This document shows, piece after piece, positions 34,638 to 43,085 of a DNA stretch of 64,000 nucleotides. The notes under the pieces are model-generated. The model ran no database searches, was not told the DNA's origin, and worked only from the letters and a program-made list of their open reading frames with translations. How positions within the stretch are numbered: the first letter of the stretch is position 1; each line of letters begins with the position of its first letter. The translations under genes were made by a program, and so were the position numbers. Source of the stretch: Collinsella sp. (lineage in GTDB: Bacteria > Actinomycetota > Coriobacteriia > Coriobacteriales > Coriobacteriaceae); the NCBI GenBank assembly GCA_018373675.1, contig JAHAGQ010000008.1:1-64000 (forward strand). Direction: 5' to 3'.

Positions 34638-34704
34638 TCTATTCCACGAGGCTTGCATGCTCGCTTCATTATGCCCAGATATGCACGGCTCAATCCGTGC
34701 GGGC

Positions 34705-35511
34705 CTACTCCTCCTCGAGGGCAGCGATGACCTCGTCGGTCATGTCCATGGTGCTGTAAACATCCTGGACGTCGTCGAGCTCCTCAAGACGGTCGATGAG
34801 GCGCTGAACCTTCTTGGCGTCGGCGCCGGAGACCTCGGTCGGGGTGGTCGGGACCATGGTGGTCTCGGAGCCCTTGACCTGGACGCCCTGCTCCTCGAGC
34901 GCCTTGGAGACAGCCATGACCTCGTTGGCGGTAGTCCAGACGATCCACTCCTCGCCGGCGTCCTCGTAGTCCTCGCCACCGGCCTCGGCGATGGCCATCA
35001 TGAACTCATCCTCGTCACCAGCAGCACCGTTGGCGATCATGGTCTCCTTCTTGGCGTTCTCGTCCAGGATCTCCTTGGCGACGACGATCTGACCCTTGCG
35101 CTCAAACTGGAAGGCGACGGAGCCGGAGGTGCCCAGGTTGCCACCAGCGTGGGAGAAGGCGGAACGGACATCGGCGGCGGTGCGGTTGCGGTTGTCGGTC
35201 AGGCAGTCGACGTAGACGGCAACGCCGGCGGGACCGTAGCCCTCGTACACGATGTTCTCGTAGACGGCGGCATCGGCACCCGAACCAAAGGCCTTATCGA
35301 TAGCGGACTTGATCTTGTCCTTAGGCATGGACTGAGCCTTGGCCTTGGCAACGGCAGCGGCGAGGCTGGCGTTGTTCTCGGGCAGCGGGTCGCCGCCGAG
35401 ACGGGCAGCAACGGTGATGTTGCGGCTGAGCTTGGAGAAGAGGGCGGAACGCTTGGCGTCCTGCGCGCCCTTACGATGCTTGGTTGTGGCCCACTTAGAG
35501 TGTCCGGACAT
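34705..35511 (-). CDS. yebC: YebC/PmpR family transcriptional regulator
   Basis: A 268-aa YebC protein: MSGHSKWATTKHRKGAQDAKR at the start, FSKLSRNITVAARLGGDPLPEN, and the central YEGYGPAGVAVYVDCLTDNRNRT (shown in pieces: YEGYGPAG, CLTDNRNRTAADVR). Members have been called regulators; recent work links this family to translation through stalling motifs. The C-terminal acidic tail is some 20 residues longer than in the average family member. It is a single-gene unit with a terminator. Confidence 0.93.
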   Translation of the reverse strand: MSGHSKWATTKHRKGAQDAKRSALFSKLSRNITVAARLGGDPLPENNASLAAAVAKAKAQSMPKDKIKSAIDKAFGSGADAAVYENIVYEGYGPAGVAVYVDCLTDNRNRTAADVRSAFSHAGGNLGTSGSVAFQFERKGQIVVAKEILDENAKKETMIANGAAGDEDEFMMAIAEAGGEDYEDAGEEWIVWTTANEVMAVSKALEEQGVQVKGSETTMVPTTPTEVSGADAKKVQRLIDRLEELDDVQDVYSTMDMTDEVIAALEEE

Positions 35512-35683
35512 ACGTGTCTCCTATCGGTTTCGACCTAAAGCCCAGCGCGAATGCTCGGGCAATATAAACAAACGCTATAAATGATATACCTACTGGCCTG
35601 TGAGATAAACAAAAAAATGAAGGCGTCGTGATGATGCAGCCCCTTGGCACAAAGCAGCCTGACCCCAATGCGCCAATCTTTGG

Positions 35684-37867
35684 TTAGGTCCACAGGCGGT
35701 CGCTGCGGGTGATCGTGGCGCCGATGGCGAAAGGCATGCATGCAATGACCGGGTACAGGTAGCGCATGTAGGTCGACCCATTACATGGACCAATCAGGCA
35801 CACAGCGAGCACACCCAGCAGCGGTATCCAGATGGCCAGCGCGCGCCACGAATGGCGGCGCAACAGGTAGACCACCACGACGATCATGATCCACACGTAG
35901 GTGGCCGAGCTCATGGTGAGCGAGATAAACGGAATGCGCTGCACCGCCACGCGGTACAGGTTAATCAGGTGGTCGCACCAGCGCACGGCTTTGCTGTCGA
36001 CCGGATGGAAGTCAAAGTACTTGAGGTTATCGGGCTTCGCCATGATCTCGGCACTGCGCGCCGTGCTGTAGACCCACGCATCGCGAGCGCTCGGATAGAA
36101 GTACCCGTAGTAGTTATTGACGAGCGCCGAGATATAGCACTCGGGGTCCTTTTTGAACATCTGGGCCCACACCTTAAAATAGGCCTTGATGTCCTCCTGC
36201 GAGGCGTACTCATTGAAGCAGTTTTTGACGGCATCCGATTTGTCGGGGTTGTAGCGACGGCCCAGGTTCTCGTACTTAAGCACGCGATCGATCACAGCGC
36301 GCTCCTCATCGGTCACCAAGCCGTCGCAGGGAGCTTCCTCAATCGTGCCATCGTCTTTGACCTTGGGGTTAACGCCCGAATTAAGGCCGTCGTGCTTTTG
36401 GACGAAGCGCGCCGTCTGCTGAAACGGAATCGAGAGGATCTCGCGCTTGGAGCCCGGCGTGATATCGTGCGCCGGCATAAATACCTTGGTGAAATACATG
36501 TTGGAAACAAGGCAGAGCGCGAGCACTGCGAGAACGCCGACCCAACGGAAGCGCGGCGTGGCGTACGAGGGTGCGCCCCCAGACTGCTTGGCAACGCGAC
36601 GGGCCGCATGCGCGTCCCAAGCGCAAAACGCCGCCGCGATTACGCATGCCGCCAGGGGAAACACCAAGCCGCCGTTGCGCAAAAACGTGGAACCCATGGC
36701 ACCCAGCACGAGCAACAGCCAGTCGTGGCGTGCAAAGAGCACGGGCCTCTGTTCGCCCGCACGCTCGGCATTGGCATCGCGACGGGGCAGGCCACATGCC
36801 ACGAGCTTGACGGTCTGAACGAGCAGCACCAAAAACGCATCGGCAAACAGTACGTCTTTGGTCAGCAGCGCCGCGTAGTTGGAGAACATCGGCATAAACG
36901 CAAAGAACAGCAAGATGACGCCACGGACCGGCAGGCTCACGCCCAGCTTGCGCAGCGAAGATATGGAATAGGCCATGCAGGCGGCCGTGATGACAAATTG
37001 GGCACAGGTGTAGATGACAAGGCCCGCATTGGCGCTGCTGAATAGCGAAAGCCCCAGTTGCACACATGAGCCGATGATGGCCGTGTGCACCACCGGATGA
37101 TGGCCGTTGAGCAGCACGTTGGGGTTAAGCAGGCGCAGGTAGTCGCTCGTGCCGTTGGGATAGTTGAACCATTGGCGGATCTGCGCGCCCGTATCTCCCA
37201 TAAAGAGGCCGGGCAGCGAGGCGATAAGCGTGGGCGCCCAGACAATCATGAGCACAAGAAACGGCCCGACAAAGGGATGGACCGAGAGCACGGCGTGGGC
37301 AACACGCCACACGCGACCAAAGTGGGTCTCCGAAAACGGAATGCGGCGGGAGCTCAACCAATCCAAAAACTCAAAAGCCAGATAGAAGGCCACAATCGCC
37401 AGAAGCATCCAGCCCGCGCCGCCAATCCAGGCGCAGATAACGCGTGCCTTGTCGCCCAGCACAATCTCTGCCGAATCGGTAAGGTCGTAGCTACGGCCGA
37501 ACACCATGCAAACGGCAAAGAACAGCGATGGCAGCACGACCGACGGGCGCCAAGCGTCACCGCGGCCAAAGAACACATAGCGAAACGGCAGCGTGAGCAA
37601 GCAGGCAAGCGCGAGCAGCATCACTGCGTCGGTATGGCCGGCAAACGAGAGAAGTACCTCGTAACACACGTAGAGCGTGCCCGTCGCCTTGGGGTCGATC
37701 GCCAGGACCGCATTGCTCGACACCGGGGCGGGGTCGATGGAAAACGCCGTAGTCGCCAGCAGGGCGAGCAAAAATGCGATGAGCGTCTGCTTGGCGGGAT
37801 AGCGCTTAAACCAAACGATGCGGGCGGCGTCGCGCGCAGCCGTTGCGGAGAGGTCGGAATCCTTCAC
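35684..37867 (-). CDS. Large multi-pass membrane protein (DUF6020-like)
   Basis: A 727-aa protein with about 12 hydrophobic helices. The first half alternates helices with short loops. A soluble region of about 150 residues (470-620) contains NCFNEYASQEDIKAYFK and NNYYGYFYPSARDAWVYS, followed by more helices and a TYMRYLYPVIACMPF end. The overall layout, with GLFMGDTGAQIRQWFN in the first extracellular loop and HHPVVHTAIIG, recalls GT-C/DUF6020 proteins of actinobacteria. They are probably sugar- or lipid-linked transferases, but the activity is not shown. It lies downstream of lgt, separated by two palindromes. Confidence 0.68.
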   Translation of the reverse strand: MKDSDLSATAARDAARIVWFKRYPAKQTLIAFLLALLATTAFSIDPAPVSSNAVLAIDPKATGTLYVCYEVLLSFAGHTDAVMLLALACLLTLPFRYVFFGRGDAWRPSVVLPSLFFAVCMVFGRSYDLTDSAEIVLGDKARVICAWIGGAGWMLLAIVAFYLAFEFLDWLSSRRIPFSETHFGRVWRVAHAVLSVHPFVGPFLVLMIVWAPTLIASLPGLFMGDTGAQIRQWFNYPNGTSDYLRLLNPNVLLNGHHPVVHTAIIGSCVQLGLSLFSSANAGLVIYTCAQFVITAACMAYSISSLRKLGVSLPVRGVILLFFAFMPMFSNYAALLTKDVLFADAFLVLLVQTVKLVACGLPRRDANAERAGEQRPVLFARHDWLLLVLGAMGSTFLRNGGLVFPLAACVIAAAFCAWDAHAARRVAKQSGGAPSYATPRFRWVGVLAVLALCLVSNMYFTKVFMPAHDITPGSKREILSIPFQQTARFVQKHDGLNSGVNPKVKDDGTIEEAPCDGLVTDEERAVIDRVLKYENLGRRYNPDKSDAVKNCFNEYASQEDIKAYFKVWAQMFKKDPECYISALVNNYYGYFYPSARDAWVYSTARSAEIMAKPDNLKYFDFHPVDSKAVRWCDHLINLYRVAVQRIPFISLTMSSATYVWIMIVVVVYLLRRHSWRALAIWIPLLGVLAVCLIGPCNGSTYMRYLYPVIACMPFAIGATITRSDRLWT

Positions 37868-37890
37868 AGTCCGAATAGCCTTTCTAGAAA

Positions 37891-37930
37891 CCTGCCAAAA
37901 AGGGACAGGTTTATTTTGGCAGGTTTTATC
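37891..37930. repeat. Dispersed palindromic repeat, copy C
   Basis: Opposite orientation to copies A, B and D in window terms: CCTGCCAAAAAGGGACAGG at the left and TTTATTTTGGCAGGTTTTAT at the right. It lies 24 bases upstream of the DUF6020-like start, between it and lgt. Confidence 0.8.
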
Positions 37931-37969
37931 ATGAGAAACGTTACGGTTCTGTCATCGTTGCCCGACAAA

Positions 37970-38004
37970 ACCACCACAAAGGTGCCTGTCCCCCTTGTGG
38001 TGGT
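37970..38004. repeat. Palindrome near the lgt stop
   Basis: Arms ACCACCACAA and TTGTGGTGGT enclose a core containing CCTGTCCCC. It lies nine bases from the lgt stop. The core resembles the CTGTCCC of the dispersed family while the arms differ, as in the palindrome at 50895-50925. Confidence 0.7.
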
Positions 38005-38013
38005 ATGTGGTGG

Positions 38014-38835
38014 CTAGGCGTCGAGGTAGATGCGCTGGGGACGGTTGCGGCGGAGGGCAAAGATGACGAGCGCCAGACCCGCGATTACGAGCGGCAGGCT
38101 CAGCAGCTGACCCATGGTGATGACGCCACCCAGCAGATAGCCCAGCTGCGCATCGGGCACGCGCACAAACTCAATCAAAAAGCGAACGATGCCGTAGCCC
38201 ATCACAAAGACGCCCATAAACGTGCCTTGGGGCGGTAGCGGCTTTTTGCGGCTGAGCACCTGCAGAATGCAAAAGAGCACAATGCCCTCGAGAAATGCCT
38301 CGTAGAGCTGGGAGGGGTGACGCGGCATATCGCCCGCGGTGCCACCGAAGACCACGCCCCAGGGCAGATCGGTCGGCTTGCCCCACAGCTCGCCGTTGAC
38401 AAAGTTGGCGCAGCGCCCCAGGCACAGGGCCAGCGGCGCGCCGATGACGGCAAGGTCTGCCAAAGTCCAGGCGTCGAGCTTGTACATGCGGCACACGAGC
38501 ACGCCGCCGATGATGCCGCCCACCAGGCCGCCATGGAAGCTCATGCCGCCTTCATTGGTGGCAAAGATCTCGAGCGGGTGCGCCCAGTAGTAGCCATCAC
38601 CGTAAAAGACGACGTAGAACAGGCGCGCACCGATAATGAGGCCAAAGACCACGCCGACCACGACACTCGTCAGGTCGTCAATCGTGATGTTAAAGCCCCA
38701 GCGACGCTGTGTGCGGTACATGACGACCGCCGTGAGCAGAGCGCCGACCACGTAGGCCAGGCCGTACCAGTAGATAGTGATGGGGCCCGCCGAGATCGCG
38801 ACAGGATCAAGCATATGGTAGAAGTCGTTGAGCAT
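38014..38835 (-). CDS. lgt: Prolipoprotein diacylglyceryl transferase
   Basis: Lgt attaches diacylglycerol to the lipobox cysteine of prelipoproteins, in the membrane. The protein has about seven helices, with YWYGLAYVVGALLTAVV at the start, then the signature GGMSFHGGLVGGIIGG and the GRCANFVNGELWGKPTDLPWG block (GRCANFVNGELWG). Length 273 aa. The ATG has AGGAGGG seven bases upstream; an upstream in-frame start exists but without support. It serves lipoproteins such as the binding protein at 56.1 kb. Confidence 0.94.
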   Translation of the reverse strand: MLNDFYHMLDPVAISAGPITIYWYGLAYVVGALLTAVVMYRTQRRWGFNITIDDLTSVVVGVVFGLIIGARLFYVVFYGDGYYWAHPLEIFATNEGGMSFHGGLVGGIIGGVLVCRMYKLDAWTLADLAVIGAPLALCLGRCANFVNGELWGKPTDLPWGVVFGGTAGDMPRHPSQLYEAFLEGIVLFCILQVLSRKKPLPPQGTFMGVFVMGYGIVRFLIEFVRVPDAQLGYLLGGVITMGQLLSLPLVIAGLALVIFALRRNRPQRIYLDA

Positions 38836-38860
38836 GTCGACCCTCCTACTCCCTACATAC

Positions 38861-38899
38861 AAATGCGGCCGCGGGCCTTGCGCTCGCAGCCGCATATTT
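38861..38899 (-). terminator. Hairpin after the NifU-like gene
   Basis: AAATGCGGC and GCCGCATATTT arms surround a GC-rich loop that pairs further. On the minus strand only TTTGTATG follows, so it is a weak terminator candidate between the NifU-like gene and lgt. Confidence 0.5.
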
Positions 38900-38944
38900 G
38901 GGCGTAACGTCTATGCGGAGTATGCCGTCCGCAGCCTTCGCATC

Positions 38945-39223
38945 TTAGAACGGCGCGTACTCGTCGTACAGGTCGTCGGTCTCGCCGGAGGCATTGATCT
39001 GCTCAACACGGGTAACGCCGGGCACATGCTCCTTCAGGATGCGCTCGATACCCATGGACAGGGTCAGTGCGCTCATAGGGCAGCCGGCGCAGGCGCCCTG
39101 AAGCTCAAGCTGGACGACGCCCTCGTCGTCGACGCCCACATACTCCATATCGCCGCCGTCGGCCTGCAGGTTGGGGCGAATCTCTTCAAGAACCTTCTTA
39201 AGCAGCTCTTCGTTAACAGCCAC
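38945..39223 (-). CDS. NifU C-terminal-domain iron-sulfur scaffold protein
   Basis: A 92-aa protein consisting only of the NifU/Nfu C-terminal domain: LEEIRPNLQADGGDMEYVGV, then the cluster-binding CxxC in LQGACAGCPMSALTL, and HVPGVTRVEQINA. Such proteins carry or deliver [4Fe-4S] clusters to target enzymes. GGAG lies upstream of the ATG. The C-terminal residues are acidic. The gene is alone on its transcript, ahead of lgt. Confidence 0.9.
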   Translation of the reverse strand: MAVNEELLKKVLEEIRPNLQADGGDMEYVGVDDEGVVQLELQGACAGCPMSALTLSMGIERILKEHVPGVTRVEQINASGETDDLYDEYAPF

Positions 39224-39338
39224 AGGGGCTCCTTTCTCACAATTACGCGGGCGCGCCCGCGGACAGGGGCTATGTTACTACAGCCATGTACCCGCTTAGG
39301 CGCCAGCCATGCGTGCGGACACGACTTTCACGAGCGGT

Positions 39339-39364
39339 CAATTTGGGACGGGGCTTTTTAGCTG
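39339..39364. repeat. Solo arm related to the 35-bp inverted repeat
   Basis: TCAATTTGGGACGGGGCTTTTTAGCT differs by few bases from the arms at 40919-40953 and 41009-41043; compare GGGACGGGGC and TTTTAGCT. It lies in the gap between comEB and the NifU-like gene. No partner arm is seen nearby. Confidence 0.6.
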
Positions 39365-39399
39365 CTTTTGCCGACGCCCGGCGCTAGCACACGCTGCCG

Positions 39400-39924
39400 C
39401 TACTGCTGAGTTTGTTCCCCGGTGCCGATGTGGACATCGACGATAACCTGGCGGTAGCTGATGCCACAGGAGTCGAGGATGCGGCGGCTGATGCGTCCAT
39501 CATCGGTATCGGCGTACTTGTTGTCCAGGTAGACGACCTCGCCCACGCCCACCTGCGCCAGGATCTTGGCGCAGTCGTGGCACGGGAACAGCGTAACGTA
39601 GACCGTGGAACCCTCGAGATCCTTGAGCGAGCCACGGTAGTTGAGCACGGCGTTGGCCTCGGCATGGACCACGTAGTTGTGCTTGTCCTGCAGCGGGTCG
39701 TCGCTCGTACCCCACGGGAAAAAGTCGTCGTTGAGCGCCGAGGGCGTACCGTTGTAGCCCACCGAAAGGATGCGGTGGTTGGTGCTGGCGATGCACGCAC
39801 CCACCTGCGTATTGGGGTCCTTGCTGCGGCGCTGCGCGGCGATGGCCACGCTCATAAAGAACTCGTCCCAGCTAATGACGTCCAGGCGCTTGCCTGACGA
39901 AGTTTGATGAAGATCGTCCGACAT
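39400..39924 (-). CDS. comEB: dCMP deaminase family protein (ComEB-like)
   Basis: A zinc-dependent deoxycytidylate deaminase producing dUMP for thymidylate synthesis. Motifs are SWDEFFMSVAIAAQRRSKDP, then the zinc-binding HAEANAVLNY and PCHDCAKILAQVG. It has the family's typical NTQVGACIAS segment. The ATG at MSDDLHQTS has GGAGG eight bases upstream (174 aa); an ATG 12 codons earlier does not. In many bacteria this gene is named comEB for its place in a competence operon, but no other competence gene is present here. Confidence 0.92.
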   Translation of the reverse strand: MSDDLHQTSSGKRLDVISWDEFFMSVAIAAQRRSKDPNTQVGACIASTNHRILSVGYNGTPSALNDDFFPWGTSDDPLQDKHNYVVHAEANAVLNYRGSLKDLEGSTVYVTLFPCHDCAKILAQVGVGEVVYLDNKYADTDDGRISRRILDSCGISYRQVIVDVHIGTGEQTQQ

Positions 39925-40008
39925 GGCAGACACCTCCGTAATCGCAATAGTTTGACCCATTGTAGCAGGTGAAAGGTGGGGGCGTTTGTCCCACCGGCGC
40001 CCTCACCT

Positions 40009-40860
40009 TTACACGCGGCGGGGCTTTTGGTTGATGCGGTAGAGCTCGGCGAGACCCCGCAACGTCAGCGCGTCGTCGACCGTCAGACTGTGACCGACAA
40101 GGGCCGCAAGTGCCTCGGCATCGTCGCCGGTAATGACGATGGGCACATCGCCCTCCCCCGCGGCCTTGGTCGCGCGCATCTCGGCAAGCACCATGTCGAG
40201 CATGCCGTCGATGCGGGCTACCTCGCCCAAGACCACTCCCGAGCGCATGGCCTCGCGCGTGTTACGGCCGATGACGTGCGTCGGTGCCGAGGGCTCGACC
40301 TGCGGCAGACGCGCCGCAGCGGCCGAAAGCGAGCGGGCGCCGAGCGCCAGACCCGGCGCGATGACGCCGCCCACAAAGGTACCGTGCGCGTCGATGACCT
40401 CGATATTGGTCGTCGTGCCCAGGTCGATCACGATGCACGGAGAGCCGTAGACGGCACGGGCCGCCACGGCGTCGGCGATGCGGTCGGGGCCGATCTCGGC
40501 CGGGTCGTCGTAGTGCACGGGCATGCCGGTCTTGAGGCCCGGCCCCACGGTGAGCACGCGTCCCGTGCAGGTACGGGAAAGCGCCGCCCTCCATGGGCGT
40601 TCGAGCGCCGGCACCACGCAGCTCAGCACTGCGGCCGCGGGAACGAGTGCACCCGGCATGCCCGCATCGGCTGCCAATGCGCCCATGACCTGCGCGAGCC
40701 TCATGTGCGCCTCGTCTGCCGTAATGCTCGACGGCGTCGTGATCTCGCACGTCGCAAGCGGGCATTCCTGCGCCGCGGCCGAATCCTCGGCAAACAGGCC
40801 AAAGCGAATGAACGTGTTGCCCACGTCGACCGTCAATATATATGCGCACCCATTAAGCAT
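40009..40860 (-). CDS. coaX: Type III pantothenate kinase
   Basis: CoaX phosphorylates pantothenate, the first step of coenzyme A synthesis. It belongs to the ASKHA fold: the phosphate-1 motif TVDVGNTFIRFGLF, then GPDRIADAVAARAVYG and the phosphate-2 motif VIDLGTTTNIEVID. Later GGVIAPGLALGARSL is diagnostic. 283 aa from the MLNGCAYIL methionine, which has AAAGGAG upstream; an in-frame ATG 18 codons earlier is unsupported. It is divergent from the OPT transporter across a large inverted repeat. Confidence 0.94.
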   Translation of the reverse strand: MLNGCAYILTVDVGNTFIRFGLFAEDSAAAQECPLATCEITTPSSITADEAHMRLAQVMGALAADAGMPGALVPAAAVLSCVVPALERPWRAALSRTCTGRVLTVGPGLKTGMPVHYDDPAEIGPDRIADAVAARAVYGSPCIVIDLGTTTNIEVIDAHGTFVGGVIAPGLALGARSLSAAAARLPQVEPSAPTHVIGRNTREAMRSGVVLGEVARIDGMLDMVLAEMRATKAAGEGDVPIVITGDDAEALAALVGHSLTVDDALTLRGLAELYRINQKPRRV

Positions 40861-40918
40861 CGTCGGCGCTCCTTTCGTCTGCCCAGCAGTATATCGCCTA
40901 CCTAAACCAGTCATCCCA

Positions 40919-41043
40919 GGTAGTCATTTTGGGACGGGGCTATTTTAGCTACCCCAATATGTCGGTTGATATTTGCCCCAATCCCAGATAATTCGTCGAC
41001 TGTCAAAGGGTAGCTAAAATAGCCCCGTCCCAAAATGACTACC
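40919..41043. repeat. 35-bp perfect inverted repeat between coaX and OPT genes
   Basis: Arms at 40919-40953 and 41009-41043 are exact reverse complements over 35 bases and enclose a 55-base unique spacer without a frame. Each arm contains TTTTGGGACGGGGC. The right arm ends seven bases before a TATACT that may be the OPT -10. Confidence 0.88.
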
Positions 41044-41166
41044 TTGCGGCTATACTGGTGCGCGGTCGTTTGCGAGCTCACGCGGCGGCCCTTGGTAACC
41101 CGACTTCCCGCGCCGTATCCGTAGCGGCGCCCCCGGGGGAAGCGGATATACGCAAAGGAGTTCTAT

Positions 41167-42870
41167 ATGAGCAATCCCTCGAACCGCGCTTCGATGCGCG
41201 GGCAACTCACGCTGCGCGGCGTCGTCATCGGCGTCCTTGGCTGCGTGATCATCACGGCAAGCTCGGCCTACACCGCCCTCAAGATGGGCGCACTCCCCTG
41301 GCCGATTATTTTCGCTGCCGTCATCTCGCTGTTCTTCCTTAAGCTCATGGGCAACGCCAGCCTCAACGAGGCAAACGTCACCCACACCATCATGTCCGCG
41401 GGCGCCATGGTCGCCGGCGGTCTGGCGTTTACCATCCCGGGCGCCTGGATGCTGGGCTACGCCGATCAGATCAGCTGGCTCGACATGTTTATCGTGGCAC
41501 TCGCCGGCACTATCCTGGGCCTGCTGGCCACGGCACTCATCCACCGTCACTTTATCGTGGACGCCGCGCTGGAGTTCCCCACCGGCAACGCCGCAGCTCA
41601 GACCCTGCGCGCGACCGAGGCCGGCGGCAAGACCGGCAAGCAGCTCTTTGGCTCCATGGCCATCGCAGGTATCTACAGCGTGCTTCGCGACGCTTTGGGC
41701 GTGGTGCCCAGCATGCTGTGCACGCTCAATATCCCCGGCGTGACCTTTGCCATCTATAACTCGCCCATGCTGCTCTCCATCGGCTTTTTGGTGGGCTTCG
41801 CCCCCGTCGCGTTCTGGTTTGCCGGCGCGCTGCTGGGCAACTTTGGCATCATCGTTGGCGGCACCGCTGCCGGCCTGTTCGATGTTGTGACTGCGCAGGG
41901 CATCGTCAAGTCCCTGGGTATGGGCCTCATGATGGGCTTTGGCGTCGCCGTCGTCCTCAAGGACATCCTGCCGCAGGTCGCCGGTATCGTCCGCGGCCTC
42001 GCCGCCGACAGCTCCACCGACACCGACGAGCAGTCGCTCATCTCGGGCTCCCTCAAGCTCGACGCCGGTATCATCGGCCTGGGCGCTGCCGCCATCGCCG
42101 TGATCATCGCCATTGTGCTCGACCTTGGCCCCGTTCCGGCCGTCATCGTCACGCTGTTCACCTTTGTCACCACCATCATGAGCGCGCAGAGCTGCGGCCA
42201 GACGGGCATCGACCCCATGGAGATCTTTGGCCTCATCGTCATGCTCATCGTGGCGGCCTTTGCACAGATCGCCCAGGTCAAGCTGTTCTTTATCGCCGGC
42301 ATCGTGGCCGTGGCGTGTGGCCTTGCGGGCGACGTCATGAACGACTTTAAGGCCGGCGCCGTGCTGGGCACCAACCCGCGCGCACAGTGGGTTGGCCAGG
42401 CCATCGGCGGCATCGTGGGCGCCCTGGTCGCCGCCGCCGTCATGGTCGCGCTCGTCACCGCCTATGGTCCGGACGCCTTCGGCCCCGACAAGAGCTTCGT
42501 TGCCGCGCAGGCAAGCGTGGTCGCCACCATGGTCTCGGGCATCCCGAGCGTGCCGTGGTTCGCAGGCGGCTTTATCGCCGGCATCGTCATGTACTGGCTC
42601 GGCATTCCGGCCATGATGATCGGCCTGGGCGTGTACCTGCCGTTCTATATGTCGCTCACGGCTTTCCTGGGCTCCTGCGTCAAACTCGCCTACGACAAGT
42701 GGGCCGCGCACCGCGACGCCGCCGCCGGTCTTTCGGACGAGGAGAAGGCCGCCAAGGATGCTGCCTTCCAGGAGCAGGGCCTGGTTGTCGCCAGCGGCCT
42801 GCTGGGCGGCGAGTCTATCGTCGGCGTTATCCTGGCGTTTATCTCTGTTGGCCTGAGCCTGCTGGGCTAA
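41167..42870 (+). CDS. OPT family oligopeptide transporter
   Basis: A 567-aa membrane protein with about 14 helices, belonging to the OPT family that imports short peptides or metal chelates. Typical segments are TLRGVVIGVLGCVIITASSA (shortened), MGNASLNEANVTHTIMSAGA and the FPTGNAAAQTLRATEAGG loop with the family's conserved Pro-Thr-Gly-Asn. A second half carries MSAQSCGQTGIDPMEIFG. AAAGGAG precedes the ATG. A TATACT lies at 41050 but without a good -35. It has a strong terminator. The substrate cannot be inferred. Confidence 0.9.
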   Translation: MSNPSNRASMRGQLTLRGVVIGVLGCVIITASSAYTALKMGALPWPIIFAAVISLFFLKLMGNASLNEANVTHTIMSAGAMVAGGLAFTIPGAWMLGYADQISWLDMFIVALAGTILGLLATALIHRHFIVDAALEFPTGNAAAQTLRATEAGGKTGKQLFGSMAIAGIYSVLRDALGVVPSMLCTLNIPGVTFAIYNSPMLLSIGFLVGFAPVAFWFAGALLGNFGIIVGGTAAGLFDVVTAQGIVKSLGMGLMMGFGVAVVLKDILPQVAGIVRGLAADSSTDTDEQSLISGSLKLDAGIIGLGAAAIAVIIAIVLDLGPVPAVIVTLFTFVTTIMSAQSCGQTGIDPMEIFGLIVMLIVAAFAQIAQVKLFFIAGIVAVACGLAGDVMNDFKAGAVLGTNPRAQWVGQAIGGIVGALVAAAVMVALVTAYGPDAFGPDKSFVAAQASVVATMVSGIPSVPWFAGGFIAGIVMYWLGIPAMMIGLGVYLPFYMSLTAFLGSCVKLAYDKWAAHRDAAAGLSDEEKAAKDAAFQEQGLVVASGLLGGESIVGVILAFISVGLSLLG

Positions 42871-42896
42871 ACCAAACAACAACGCACCAGCGCAGA

Positions 42897-42933
42897 GCGC
42901 GGGGCCGGAGACCATCCGGCCCCGCGCTTTTTT
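42897..42933 (+). terminator. Terminator after OPT gene
   Basis: A perfect 13-base stem GCGCGGGGCCGGA/TCCGGCCCCGCGC with loop GACCA is followed by six Ts. Confidence 0.93.
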
Positions 42934-43085
42934 GTATCTGCCGAAACCCTCAGCAGTACTCGCATGTGGCGTGTCTTCCTTTGCCTGCTCGCCTAAGTTC
43001 CATGTCAAGATGACCGCCCCGCCCGTCACGGTGTAGAGTACATGCTGCGAACGCACCCGCGTTCCTACGGCAATACGAGGTGGAC

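Noticed and set aside
40919..41043. Insertion sequence
   Set aside because: The spacer is only 55 bases and encodes no transposase. It could at most be a non-autonomous element.
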